Assembly (NCBI GenBank): GCA_014281115.1
Contig: JACONQ010000006.1
Span: 3,286,001 to 3,350,000, forward strand
DNA from: Laburnicola sp. R22_1
Lineage: Eukaryota > Ascomycota > Dothideomycetes > Pleosporales > Didymosphaeriaceae
Direction: 5' to 3'
Length of the DNA: 64,000 nucleotides
Both the position numbers and the translations under genes were made by a program. Below are positions 43,096-54,884 of this stretch, piece after piece. Below the pieces are notes generated by a model. That model did no database searches, had not been told where the DNA came from, and saw only the letters and a list, made by a program, of their open reading frames with translations. Numbering within the stretch: the first letter of the stretch is position 1; each line of letters opens with the position of its first letter.

Positions 43096-44983
43096 CTACC
43101 ATCCCTTTTGGTGGTACTCCTGAAGCCCTTGATCGAAGTAATCGTTGTAAGAATTGTTGTTTTTGGCGGCTTCCCGTATGGTGGCCGACTTGATGAAATT
43201 GTGTTTGGGATTTGTTTGAAGGCCATTGATGTCGTTGGTAGTTGCGGCTCGACGGAGTCCAGTGAGTGAGACGGCGCTATGACCCCGCTTGTTGACTGCA
43301 TTCGTAGTCGCGTTCTTTTGCTGGCGTTCCCAGAGAAGGTTTTGGCGCAGTGAAGCAGTCAGCTCCGTCTGCAGCATGTTACGGCGGGTTGTGCGGGGGG
43401 ACAGTGCTGGAGGGTGCACGTTGGAGGTAGTCATGATGATTGGTTTTGACCGCGGCACCTGTGGCCGCATCATCAAACCAACATCTTCCTGGGGAGAGTT
43501 GCCGGTAGAGGGGCCATTGGGAGTCGAGGTGCGGGACCGGCGAATGGCAGGTGTAGAGCGAGAAGCAAGATTCTGGAGGGCTTGGGCACGGTCGCCTTCA
43601 TGCATCATAGTGGTGAGCAGGGAACGGCGCGAGACGAGGTTGGGCTTGGAATCGACACGTTGGAACATGGACCTCTCCTCAACGCTGGCGGGCCCGCTCT
43701 CCTCGTTTTCGCTTTCCCATTCCTCGTCAGAATTCTCCTCTTCAATCGCATTGTCGTCGGACTCGTCTTCGCTGTCCGTCTCTATGGCGCCCTCACTCTC
43801 TTCGGAGGTGGCGTCTTGGATGGTGCGCGTGAGGACTTCGTTCTTGAACGATGTCGTCTTGCGGATCAGACCGGCTTTCTTGATGTTATCGGACAGCGAA
43901 CTGCGCTTCGCGAGCGAGTACGCTTCCAGGGAGCTGCTGTTGTCCTCGTCGGAAGAGCCGCCCAGCATAAACATGGGCTGCTTTTTCCGCATTGGCTCAG
44001 CTTTCGATGGTGGAGGCTTCATGGCAATGCTAGACTTGAGGATGGGGGTGGGACTCAGGTTCGTGCTCGAGCGGATCGAAGTGGATATCTTGCTTGGGTC
44101 AAACCCATGAACGACGCTATGCGCACTTATATCAGTAGACGTGCTAGTCTCTGAGCCAACGGTCGGGCTCATTGCTTCGCTGCCGATGGCGGTGGCAACT
44201 GTTGAGGTTGACGACTCAGGCACGAAGCGGGCGGTGACAGGAGGGGATGCGGGGCGAGGTGTGGTGGTGTCTTGTACGGCGTGTATCGGCTCTTGTACGG
44301 CGTGTATCGGCTCTCGGTGCGGATTGGCCTGCGCGAGCTGCGGGGGCAGCGGCGATAGCGGCTCGATGAGTTTTTTCTCTTGTATTGAGTTTACGACCTT
44401 TTCCAGATCGATGGGTGTGATGTGCTTGCCGCGGGCCTGGCTGTTGGCAGAGTCGTGTCGGCGCAGGTCCGGGCGCGACGACGAGTTCGAGCGGGTAGTT
44501 GCGGTGATGGGGCTTTCCGTCACGGAATCGTCCGAATTCACGCTCGAAGAGAGCTCTGGCAGGTCATCTGCGAGGGTGATGTTGCGCTCAAATGACCAGG
44601 GCGCGGGCACCGTGGGGTCAGGCTGGCAGCAAAACGTCTCTCGCGACCAGAGTCTCCAGGCCTTTTTGGGCACGGGTTAGCAGCTGTTTCAGGACGATTG
44701 CGCATGCTGGGGCGACTCACCATGTTTTCGTAGCGTTTGCCGTCCTCCATGGCGAGGGAGCACTTTGAGAAGACTGAAAGCAGGCCGGGTCAGTGGCAAT
44801 TCGGCGGGGGAAGAGGGGGCAGCGGCGCGACCATGTGAAAGAGCCCTCAAAGGCCGGGCCGCTGAAAGAACGGCGCTACTCACCGGACCACAAGCCGAAC
44901 AGGTTCTCGGGATTGCGCGTCTCGATAGTGTGCATGGATCCGTGCTCAACGCGCACAATAGGGAGCGAAGCGTGCAGAGGCAT
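43096..44983 (-). CDS. DUF1752/DUF3295 family regulator (Mks1-like)
   Basis: Three exons: 44983-44884, 44773-44721 and 44661-43096, with introns of 110 and 59 nt; 572 residues and phases closed. The N-terminal block spans both splice junctions and reads TIETRNPENLFGLWS / VFSKCSLAMEDGKRYENM / AWRLWSRETFCC. It matches the fungal DUF1752 (AreA-GATA-like) motif. The C-terminus carries the DUF3295-type segment (RRNMLQTELTASLRQNLLWERQQK...KSATIREAA...YNDYFDQGLQEYHQKGW). Between them lies a long disordered Ser/Pro-rich region with an acidic stretch and a tandem 7-residue duplication (EPIHAVQ twice). Family members are linked to nitrogen and nutrient signalling in yeast (Mks1), but molecular function is poorly known. 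There is no DNA-binding zinc finger. Probably cytosolic or nuclear. Confidence 0.8.
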
Positions 44984-47900
44984 GGTGGCGTGGGGGGCCG
45001 TGGTTGCGGTTGCGGGCGTGGTTGATATGGGCGATGGGAGGGCCAGGCCGTCGTCCGCTTTCGTCGACGTGGATGCGTCAGGCGGAGCTGCAGACTGGGG
45101 ACGGTCGAGCGCCTGGGTACTACCGGGCGGCGACGTACATGTGTGCTGGGTGTGAATGGGAGCGGTTGTGGTGGTTGCAATGGTGGCGGCGGCGGTGGTG
45201 GGGAGGGTGGTGGTGCAGGTGGGTGTTGTTGTTCTTTGGTGGTGAGCGTGCGTGGAAGCAGCGACGGGTGCAGGTCCTGGGGGGCAGGGTAGGCAGGCCG
45301 CGGTGGAGTGCAGCACGGTGTAATATAGTAGAGGACCCACGACGCGAGCAGCAGCGGCGAGAATAAATGGTGGGCAGGCCCTGGACCGCCCAAAAGAGAC
45401 CCGTCACAGCGGAAGGCCACCCCCTGTCAGCAGAACGCCTCATGCAGGCCCAGCGCCCTCCAGGGCTGTAGGCCAGAGCGTGCCCCCGACCGCTGCCCTT
45501 TCCATGTCCATGCTACCACGAGTGCCTCCCACTCCAGTGACTCCACACGCAGCCAGCCGCTAGCCGGCCCTGCTGCGCCGCCGCTGCTCTCCCTTCTGCC
45601 CTGCCCTGCTCTCTCCCTCTCCATCCTACTTGGCACTGTGTGTGTACAGCAGGTCGCTCGCCACCGCTCTCTGGCCGCTTCCGCGTGGCTGCCCATGCGC
45701 CCGGCCTACCCCTGTCCGACTGTTGGCTCTCAAACGCCTCGGCGTGGGGAGAGGCAGCACATGATGGCGTCCTGGCCGAGCGCGGGCCATGGATCCTTTC
45801 CAGAACCCCCGGGGCACACGGGCTGACTCGCTGAGACTTCGCGGAGCCAGAGCCAGCCCGATGCCTCGCTGCCAGCTGGCCGTGGGTGGCCAGCGCTTCG
45901 CCGCATCCCTTGGAGCGTCGTCGACGAGCAACTGGATCCCTCGCCGGCCACAGCTGGCCACAGCCGGCCACAGCCGGCCACAGCTGGCCACGGGCTGCAT
46001 CATGTGCAGGTGCTGTGCCTGCGGTGCTGTGCCTGCGGTGCTGTGCTGTGCTGTGCTGCTGCGTCGCCGGTATTTTACTCGCCGCCCCGCCTGACTCAGC
46101 CGTACGGTAATGTGACCCCCAGCCGCCTCCGGGTCCAGCCTCTGAGTGTGCGTTTCCCTTCCTCTGCTTCATCCGGCATCCCTGCATGCGCTACCCCCGA
46201 TGGGGTGCCCTCCACGGTCGCCTCGTCGGCAGTACTTCGAGGAATGCCGGCGCCATCGTCGTTCGAGCGTCGACGTGGTACTCTCGACGGCCTCGGGAGC
46301 CCCGCTTCCAGATATCCTCATGTATCGACGCAACGCGGCCGCCATCACATGGCCCTTGCCTTTTGCCGCCGCCCGCCAAAAGCAATAGCCCTTGCGCGTG
46401 CCCGTGATACCCCGCTTTGGGAAGGCCGTTTCCGCCGCTGCCTTCAGAACTTCTACCAGGACACACGTTCGACCCTCGGCGACCCCAGTGCGGAGACTCC
46501 CTATCGTACCGTGTACGTCTGCAACGAGCAAGCGCAGGATGCCATTGCTCCGCGAAACCCCAGCAATCGAATCTTGAGCTACTCTTCATCGTCTCCGTCA
46601 ACTTGCTGCCTGCAATAATGTCCGAGTGCTACGCCAACCGTCTACGAGATACCCTCTCGAGGTCATCTGGAGAGTTGCGTCAAATCACCACGCCGCACCC
46701 GAATCATGTGCAGCCCTCCCTCTTCTCCAAATGCGGCGTGATAGCCGGTTTCATGCGTTGTACAATTCCAAGCCCACAACCTGCCGCCCATACTCGCAGG
46801 ACAGCGTGGCATTCGTCCCAGTGTCTCTCCACCTGCATCTGACCATCGCTACCATGTCCCAGATTCACTGTACATGACGCCTCCACCATGTGTCACAACA
46901 GATTTGCATTATTCCCGCCTCCAGCTGGAGTCACGTCTACGCATCTCGTTTGCAACTTGGCCAAATACTATACAATGTCCTCGGCTACCGGTACTTTGTT
47001 CGGTGCTCGTGACAAGTCAAGGACTTGTAGTTCTTTTTCGCGGACCGCCGCTCCGGTAGAAATGTCGTGTGCCATCTTCCCCACAATCCCACAAATACCC
47101 GGCCAGACGACATCAATTCCAGCCAGCCCTACGTCGTCTGTCCAGCCTGGAGAGCCGTCACATCAAGTTAGGTTGGCCACTCAATCTTGGCCAGATGCAG
47201 GCAACAGCCCGAGGCTCGACCTTGCAGCCAGCTCTGGTCCATCTTCAGCTGATCTGTATGCATTGACCGAAATAAGGGCATCGCGATTCAACACCTCCCG
47301 GGTGTTACATACGGACACCTGGTGCTTCCTCTTCAGCTGGGACAAGTTCTGTTCAGATTGATTGCCAGACAGCCCATGGACATGCATGTCTACAGCAAGC
47401 AGTGGTCAACATGCTAACTTGTGAGGGTTTTACTTTATCAGACTTGGAGTATCAATCTCTCCAGAACTAAGGGGATATGTCTTCCGCTGGGCTATCCGGT
47501 TGTCATTCATCCAAGCGTGCATCACGGATAGGGAGAGGCGAGTCTTTCAGCTACGCTTGCTCGAAACGTAGGACATCGACGATGGCTTGTGGCGTGGAAC
47601 AAGCGACTTTGCGTGCTCCGTTGGTTGAGTTGCACAAGAGCGACCGATTGGAACGCTACGTGACCTTACATTCTACCTATACAATGTGTAGCCCATACCT
47701 TTCCCGGTTGGCTCTTTCACACGTACCAGGCTTAGAGCAAGCTCTTATTTCGGTTGCAACTCACCCATCCACGTTTATCGGTACGCCGTCGCTCAGTCAA
47801 GGGCGGTACAAGCTACTCGGTGTGTGTGTAGTATCAGCAAGTTTTTGCTTTTTCCAGTCTGATACTACGTGGCTTGTAACAAATCTTCGAGGAAAAGAAT

Positions 47901-48744
47901 ACAGACACTACCCTCATTTCCCATCGTGGCAGGATTCGGGACAGAGACGAGTGATCGTATGGGGTGGCATTCATCCCGCGGACGGCACGCGTCTGGACGC
48001 AACGGCCCGTGCGAATATGGATTCAACGACGCTCCCGTGCCTACGCCACAAAGACACGGAAGCATTCTACCGTGAACCTCGCTGCAAAGACACCATTCAT
48101 TTCTTCCTGCTTGGCAAATGTGTCATGGCGGAATCCGTTTCTGAGGCGGCTGCGAGCAGCAACAAAAGACTCTGGATGCCACTCCGCAAAGAACGGCAGC
48201 TGAACATGGATGGGGCCACCACGAAAGCGGCGTGACCGTGTGCCACACCATCGGACACTTGGCGCCGGTCGAGGACCCGACGCTGTGGTTCTGGCGTCCA
48301 GCTTGACTGCTTCGGGAACGGGACTCTTGCCGCACAAATCGCGTGGCTCTCGTTTTGGACCCAGCACCAATCGCCCGTCTGAATTCGGCATGCGTCACGG
48401 CTGATCGCAGAGCTCTCCCTTTGCCCCGACCTTGTACCGCGACAGCGCACTGCAACCCGCGCGCTGCTGCGTTACACATCAACGAACGGCTCTCTCAGGC
48501 TCTCACCACACGTCACCGTGTTCATGCTCCCCAAGGTGCAAGCTCACAGCCGTTTCACATTTCGGCGCAGCATGAATGATGAAGCGGCCGGAACCGAGAA
48601 AGCGCTCACGAAAATGTTCCGCGGCCGTTGCCATGCCTGAGATTGGCCTCCCTTGTCGACTGTGATGAGATCATCCAGTTCTGACTCTTTAGAGCACGGG
48701 AGGGGGGGAACTGAAGCAACCGAGTTCAAAGCCCTTGGCGAAAT
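44984..48744. other. Gene-poor region upstream of the Mks1-like gene
   Basis: The first kilobase is GC-rich with Pro/Thr-coding low complexity and is likely the 5' leader and promoter of the gene at 43096-44983. The longest frame, 47477-48235 (plus, 252 codons), has no domain and no supporting signals and is not called. Short tandem repeats lie at 45945-46063. Confidence 0.4.
45945..46063. repeat. GC-rich minisatellites (GGCCACAGC and GTGCTGTGCCTGCG units)
   Basis: About five imperfect copies of a GGCCACAGC-type unit run from 45945 to 45995. They are followed by GTGCTGTGCCTGCG repeats and GCTGT repeats to about 46063. Simple slippage-type arrays, with no spacers, so not CRISPR-like. Confidence 0.7.
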
Positions 48745-49245
48745 TATTAATTAAGTAGTAATTATAATAGCGTTTTAATAGGTTATAGTGTGTAACTTAT
48801 ATATAGCTAACTATATTACCTTTTTACGCTCTTTTTATATACTAAGCAAAGGGCTCTACTTTTTTATTATATTATTTAAGATAAAAGCCTTTGTAGTCCT
48901 ACCCCTAGATAGATTAAATTAATACTACCTAAAAAGAGCGTAAAAAGGTAATTATTAAAAAAAGCATAGTAGTATAAAAAATAAAAAAGTAGTTAGTAAA
49001 AAAATAGCCTAAAATAAGTAAGGTTTAAAAAGAATAGAGTTATAAAAAAACTACACCTTTTTTACGCTCTTTTTAATTACTAAGCAGGGGGCTCTACTTT
49101 TTTTGTTATATTATTTGAGATAAAAGACTTTGTCGTTCTACCCCTAGGTAGTTAATTAACAACACACATAAAAAACTACTTAGTTAACAGTAACTTATAA
49201 TCAAAGCCGTTGTAAGTTAGTAGGTATCGCTAATAGCCTTAGGGG
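48745..49245. repeat. AT-rich block with direct and inverted repeats (RIP-like relic)
   Basis: The composition drops sharply to very AT-rich for about 500 bp. A unit of roughly 95 bp at 48815-48915 (ATTACCTTTTTACGCTC...CCCCTAGATAG) recurs in the same direction at 49055-49151. A 22-bp arm (48815-48836) recurs inverted at 48931-48952. TpA-rich sequence and remaining C/T differences between units fit repeat-induced point mutation of an old repeat. No reading frame survives. Confidence 0.65.
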
Positions 49246-52200
49246 ACTTGCGCTAACTTCCGCAGTTTCTGCTCCTTCCATCCTTGATTCTAGACGATTT
49301 ATGTTGGAGACCAATGTCACCAATGTAACGCTATGACTCTCACGTCCAGGCGAGGAGTTTGGGAGCCGGAAGAGGCCTTCGATCCGGCATTAGACTACGG
49401 AGCGCTGCGGATGCCATCCTACGATTAGCACGTTCCCACGCCATAGCCTCGGGCACCCAAGCCCCATTTGCTCGCGTGGCCTGAAGCGCCAAGGATCGTC
49501 GGCTGCCCAAATCGGGTGCGTGCGCAGACTGGCAGCAATCTGTTCCGCACTCATGGTTTTCGGAACAACCCAACATGAAGCATGTGGGGCCGGGCATCCA
49601 CGTAAAGGTCATTGCTTTTTGTGCCCGAGTAGTGCATGTGCCTGAGAAGCAATAAAAACAAATCGCGCTCGCCGCGCATTGACAATCAACACTCTAGAGC
49701 AAGTCCGCAGTAGCGGTGGTCACGTCGGACAGTACCCGTGGACGATACTTGCCCACGTGCGATTTTTTTTCAATTCTCTTCACCCGTCGTTGCCGGGGTT
49801 TGGCACGTATTTCGTTCTATTTCCTGCAGACCAAGACCGAGAACCCAACAGCAGCCCTCAAAATTAACATGCATCCTGCCTAGGCGTGTTCATGTGGGCT
49901 GGCTCGTGCCCAGGTGCCCAGGTGCGGTGTGGAGTCCGGCGATAATTCTCCCCCACGAGCTTATCGCAGTGCAGCGACCATTTCCACGAACCGCACGCCA
50001 CGGAGAACGAGCTCCCCAACAAGACGGACCGTGTCTGAAGCTTCACCACCAACAACATGACCTTCAAGATGCGTGGGATGCGTGTCCATGCATCCTTCCA
50101 TCTCCACCAACTGCAGCCTTACCTTCCTCATTCTTCGCGCTCCGTGCCTTAAAGGGAAAGTCAAACGTTACGGTAACGGAGATTCGACGTTGTTGCGAGA
50201 GGATTCCAGTCTGTGTAATGCCGCATCCAACGACCTTCTCGTTCTAGACCGAACGCGATAATTGTCCATAATCGATTATTGCTGTGTCGAGTCCAAGGAT
50301 GGCTTCTCGTCTCCACGACAAGCATGCCATCCTTGAAATCTCGGTTTCTCAAGTTCTTTCGATGCCGTACGTTACTCGTCGTTCGCATGCTTTATTCGGA
50401 GTCAGTAACACTGCATGCTTACATGTCAGATGGGCACCTCGTGCCATCTTGTGCTTCCTTTCCACGCACGTCTTCCCGGAGGGTTTCAGATCGGCAACTG
50501 ATTTCAGCGTTTACCGGGTAGTCAGCTTTGACGTTGGCGCTTCGCATTCGATATTAAATGCAACCACCAATTTCCAGAGTCGCCTACGCTCACAGGCTGT
50601 TCCATACTACCGGTTCAGCCTCAGTAGCCTCGTGGGCACTGATTTACATGAACTACTGCACTCTTTTGCAGCTCACCGCTTGCTTTGGTGTGAGAAGCCG
50701 AACAGTAGTCTAGGGTCACCCCAGGACCTGGTCAACACCTAAATAGACATACCGTTCCGTGCGGTCAGCGGTCAGCGGTCTTGAATCGTTATTGTAACAC
50801 GCAAGTTATCCACCTGGTAACACGAGGGTCAGCAATTGAAAGATTTGAATCCTTCAAAAATCCGCTCTTGCCTTGAAAGTTGACAATGCTGTCATCTGAT
50901 CGTTTCCGGCCCGAGATGTCGCAGTCTTCGGCACAGGCTGACTTAACAATCCTCGCCGAGGAGCGGGACGGTACCCAATGGCGGCGCCCCTCTTGGGCAG
51001 GATATATTACCCACTTCACCCGGTCGCCCATTATATCTTCACAACACTGGCACCAGCATGGTGCGCTCGTCTCCGACGCCTTTTTCCAAATCTTCCAAAT
51101 GCACTAGCATCATCCACCTCAACAGCGCCAGTTACTAACGATTCTGGCGTTCGATTCAGTCCATATGAGAGAGTTCCTCATGCCCGTTGGCCACCTCCGC
51201 GGCCCGCCTGAGGTCTCATCCAGCCCAAAGCATATAACAGGACTCTTAAGATCCCTAGTCGGCGGTCCCACATCAGCACGCTCGGTCGACGCTTTCCTGT
51301 ACCGGTAGCTGTCCGTCTCCTCCGTTCCCACTACCCCAGGTGGTCCGCGATGATCTCACCATTCTCCAGTCTCCCCTCTCTGGTTTTGGACGCCTTGCTG
51401 ACCCCGTCTCACTCAACCCGGAGTAGCAGAGATCACATGTGCCACCATTGGTGAGATGAGCAGCTTGTGCGATATAATGCTTACCCCATCCGTTACGTCT
51501 TATCATACCGTCAGCTCCCATCTTACGATCATCATGAATACTGTAGAACGGTGAGGGCCGAGGCGAGTATCGAACCGGCCCGCCCGTGGAACGGTTCCTT
51601 CTCCACTTCCCCAAGCCCCGGCTCTAGCGTGCTGACAAGGCGAACGCCTGGTGACGCCTTGTGCAACGTGCCACCGTGGAGAGCCATAGAAAGCAACTAC
51701 CGAGATCAGCATTTCGGCCGCCACGAGGCAAAGCAGCAACGTCCGTGGATTTACAGTCACGAGTCCTCTGCGTCTATCCCGACGTGTTCACCGCGTTTCC
51801 AAATGTTTCCTCTGCGTTGAGCATTGTCTTTCTTTGCTGACAGATTCTTGGCTAGGATCGTCGAGCTGCACCCCACGTCCACGGTACAGTACGGCCGTAT
51901 TAGCGATTAACTTATCGTCGTGTTTCCGGGGTGTAGCACACCACATGCGGTGTCTGCATAACTGCCCTATATTTGCAAACTTTCTAGATCCTACACGAGA
52001 TCTCCCTACACTTGGCACATTTTCTTTTTATTCGAGCAAACGCAGCGCTACCATAGGCCGGTTAAAGCAGTGCTCATCTAGCAAGCGAGGCCAACGCCTC
52101 CAATGACGCATAACAGAACCTGAGTCGCGGGATTGCTGACCACCTTGACGCAGGAATTGTTGTCGAGATGACCCTACTTGCATGCACGTAGCCCATACAG

Positions 52201-52535
52201 ATGCGGGAAGAGGCGCGGGCACGGGAAATTGAACGATTAAACGGTGAGGAAGGACCGCGCCGTTCGCCTTGTCTTCGCCCGCAGCGTCAGCCACGCTGCG
52301 AATCCATAGATCTCGGCGTAGTAATCCGCCGACGTCAGACCGAAGCCCGAGCCTGCAGATGACTTTTGCTCTCTTTCAAACGCTCTCCTGCTGTTCCTCT
52401 TGTTTGAGAGCCCCCGGTGGTCCTGGCACGACGGATCCTGCTCATGCCACGATTGCGATACCCAATCCGTCGCTTCTCGTTGGCTTCTCCGCGGAAAAGC
52501 TCACCTGCATCATGGGGGCTGTTCTCGTGCGGATA
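49246..52535. other. Gene-poor region left of the Tc1 element
   Basis: No gene could be supported. Frames of 80-170 codons (49738-50247, 50284-50742, 51467-51820) have no domains, and competing frames lie opposite them. Confidence 0.4.
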
Positions 52536-52537
52536 TA

Positions 52538-52584
52538 CTATGGCATCAGGCATAAGTAGTGTACATGGTCCGCGCACTGCAGGG
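52538..52584 (+). repeat. Left TIR of the Tc1-like element
   Basis: Starts CTATGGCATCAGGCATAAGT directly after the TA at 52536-52537. Identical to the reverse complement of 53835-53881. Confidence 0.92.
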
Positions 52585-52723
52585 GCACTGCCAAGATGAT
52601 CACGCGATGACTCATAGCCTCTCTACTGACAAAAATACATCTAATTACCTATAGTTTTGTACCAAAACACGTGTACCTTTGTCGTCGCTGCCACCCTCGC
52701 GTCATCCTCTCCCCATCCACACA

Positions 52724-53773
52724 ATGTCAACACCATCAACTCCACCTCGCCATCGATACCTCTCGCGCGACGAGCGTCTACAGGTGCAGACCCTGCACCT
52801 AGCAGGTCATACACAGACTTTTATTGCCAACTTGTTGGGTTTCTCACGCAGACAAGTTGCCTACGCAATCGCTAGTAACCGCGTCACGCCGAAGAAACGC
52901 TCCGGTCGCCCTCGCAAGCTCACTGATGCCCAAGTTGATGAGCTTGAGGCCTATATCAAATCCTCGCGTACAGCCAGGCAGATGAGCTATCAGGCTCTTG
53001 CAGAGGGACCTTTTGCGGAGTGGGAAGTCACACAATACGCTATACGGACTGCTCTACGCAGCAGAGGGTACACACGTCGAGTCGCCCGTGCAAAGCCTCC
53101 TCTTACTGAGAGAAATCGGCAGATTAGAGTCGCGTGGGCGGAGGAGCACCTCTGCTGGAGCTCTGAGCAATGGTGGAGCATCCTCTGGAGTGACGAAACC
53201 TGGGTCACTGGCGGCAGGCACAACAAAGTCTGGGTTACTAGGAGACCTGGAGAGGAGCTTGATGATACCTGTATAGTTGAAAAGGTACGTAGGAAGGCTG
53301 GGTGGATGTTCTGGGGCTGCTTCTCAGGCTCTACAAAGGGTCCTTGCCTGTTCTGGGAGAAGGAGTGGAAGAGTATTAATAAGGAGAGCTACTGTGAGCG
53401 CATTGTGCCCATCGTTGATGGCTGGTTACGTATGAATCCTACTTTAAAATTCATGCAGGATGGGGCGCCAGGGCACTCTGCTGCGTATACTCGCAATGAG
53501 CTTCTTGAGAGAGGCATCTCTCCCATCTACTGGCCACCCTACTCGCCAGACCTCAACCCAATTGAGGCTGTTTGGAACAAGATGAAGGACTATATACAGC
53601 TGAATTACCCTGATCAAGAAGGTGGGAGACAGCCTACGTATGACGCTCTACGACAGATTGTACGGGAAGCGTGGGACTCAATTACAGTACAGGATCTGAG
53701 GGGGCTCATCGACAGTATGCCGGCCAGGTGCCAGGCAGTCCTAGACGCCCAAGGCGGTCATACAATGTACTAG
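52724..53773 (+). CDS. Tc1-like transposase (DD34E)
   Basis: The ATG at 52724 (MSTPSTPPRHRYLSRDERLQ) gives 349 residues without introns. An N-terminal helix-turn-helix (SRDERLQVQTLHLAGHTQTFIANLLGFSRRQVAYAI) is followed by the GRPRKLT hook and a second HTH (YQALAEGPF...TQYAIRTALRSRGY). The DDE_3 catalytic core has Asp in WSDETW, Asp in MQDGAPGH and Glu in SPDLNPIEAVW, with 34 residues between the last two: the DD34E signature of Tc1. All catalytic residues are present and the frame is unbroken, so it can be expected to cut and paste its own element at TA sites. The frame extends 5' to 52679 but without an ATG. Confidence 0.93.
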   Translation: MSTPSTPPRHRYLSRDERLQVQTLHLAGHTQTFIANLLGFSRRQVAYAIASNRVTPKKRSGRPRKLTDAQVDELEAYIKSSRTARQMSYQALAEGPFAEWEVTQYAIRTALRSRGYTRRVARAKPPLTERNRQIRVAWAEEHLCWSSEQWWSILWSDETWVTGGRHNKVWVTRRPGEELDDTCIVEKVRRKAGWMFWGCFSGSTKGPCLFWEKEWKSINKESYCERIVPIVDGWLRMNPTLKFMQDGAPGHSAAYTRNELLERGISPIYWPPYSPDLNPIEAVWNKMKDYIQLNYPDQEGGRQPTYDALRQIVREAWDSITVQDLRGLIDSMPARCQAVLDAQGGHTMY

Positions 53774-53834
53774 AAACTCTATACAAAACAAGACAATACC
53801 AGGCTTACGTTATCTGACTCCTGCCAAGTTACAT

Positions 53835-53881
53835 CCCTGCAGTGCGCGGACCATGTACACTACTTATGCCTGATGCCATAG
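53835..53881 (-). repeat. Right TIR of the Tc1-like element
   Basis: Perfect inverse of 52538-52584, followed by the TA duplication at 53882-53883. Confidence 0.92.
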
Positions 53882-53883
53882 TA

Positions 53884-54479
53884 GGCGCACGTTTTGCAGT
53901 CAGACATCACCCCCTCGATGGTGCATACTCGTTCTCGCCATTCTTGCTTCCCAATGCGAAGACCATGTACAGACCCGGTGCGGTGCGGCTTGGATTGCCA
54001 GCAGCGCTGCAAGCTAGCTCTGTTTGCCGTATGCGTTTCGGATCCCGAGACAGTGGGACGACTCTGCAAGGCTCCTTCCTCTTGCGGCGGGCACGTGCAG
54101 CCGGGCGTTCGAGAAGGTTATGCGCCAGCCCTATTGCCAGGGCGGGGGCGGAGAGCCGTGGTGGATGCGGATTCCAATTTATTTGGGAAGGGCGGTGAGC
54201 TTGGGTGTGGGTGCGGTGGGCGACGTGTTCTCGGGGGGTGTGCAGGTCGTACCTGGATGTAAGCTGCATGGCCGCCTGTACGCTTGCATGTGGTCGCTCT
54301 GTATCCTTCTGTTTACCGCCCGGCGCAGGAGTCTGTGCCACGGGGTAGAGGGTGGATATGCTGGATGGGGGCGTTGTTGCATGTTTGCTTCCGCATCGCT
54401 GCTGACCTACATGTGTTGAATGTTCCTTCCCCCTGGTGAGGCGGGCATGTAATATGCGGGTATTTGGGGTGGGTGAGCC
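53884..54479. other. Intergenic region right of the Tc1 element
   Basis: No gene is supported. Several overlapping frames on both strands (53907-54341 minus, 53894-54262 plus) have no domain. Confidence 0.35.
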
Positions 54480-54884
54480 TCAGGTGAGGAAGATGCAGGC
54501 GGTAAGCGCTTTGGGCTGCGGCTGTCCTTGGTGGTGATGTGATGCTCGTTTCGTACGTCTGTCTTCTTTTGGTCCTGGGGAGGGAGACCCGCGACGACCG
54601 AGTCGTGTCAGGGAGGTTGAGTGGCGCTGGGGCTTGAGTAGGTATTGCTCTAGGGTTGACGCGTGGGTTGTGTCAGGGGGTTTTGTCTGTGTGGGTGGGT
54701 GTGGGCGGGACCAGGATGAGGTGAGATGTGGATGTGGATGTGGACGTGTGCTGCCTATGGGATGGGTACGGGTAGGATGTTGGGGCTTTTGATCGGCGTT
54801 GTTGACGCTGACGTTGAGTAGGGGCTGCTGTGTCTGGCCCTTTTTTTTAGAGAGGGCATATTTGGCATAGTTTGCGAGGGGCAT
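54480..54884 (-). CDS. Hypothetical small Pro/His/Thr-rich protein
   Basis: 134 residues from an ATG in good context (CTACAATGCC on the minus strand). The N-terminus MPLANYAKYALSKKKGQ looks ordinary. The middle is Pro/His/Thr-rich, and the C-terminus contains TLEQYLLKPQRHSTSLTRL and a basic Ser/Pro segment. I do not recognise it and see no intron signals. The surrounding plus strand is G/T-rich, so composition alone could hold this frame open. Treat as a weak candidate. Confidence 0.3.
   Translation of the reverse strand: MPLANYAKYALSKKKGQTQQPLLNVSVNNADQKPQHPTRTHPIGSTRPHPHPHLTSSWSRPHPPTQTKPPDTTHASTLEQYLLKPQRHSTSLTRLGRRGSPSPGPKEDRRTKRASHHHQGQPQPKALTACIFLT

Larger units (their letters stand above)
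52538..53881 (+). mobile_element. Intact Tc1/mariner-type DNA transposon with perfect 47-bp TIRs
   Basis: The first 47 bp (CTATGGCATCAGGCATAAGT...) are repeated inverted without mismatch at 53835-53881. Both ends are bordered by TA (52536-52537 and 53882-53883). The 1344-bp element holds one uninterrupted transposase gene. Identical TIRs, an intact frame and no RIP-like stops point to a recent, possibly active insertion, in contrast to the dead pogo elements at the left end. Confidence 0.92.

Noticed and set aside
43289..44154. Plus-strand frames of 190-273 codons
   Set aside because: Antisense shadows of the DUF1752/DUF3295 coding exon.
45945..46063. Short repeat array resembling CRISPR
   Set aside because: Units of 9-14 bp are contiguous without spacers and the genome is eukaryotic; this is a minisatellite.
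47477..48235. 252-codon open frame on the plus strand
   Set aside because: No recognisable domain, composition like random translation, competing frames on the opposite strand at 48041-48482, no promoter or splice signals.
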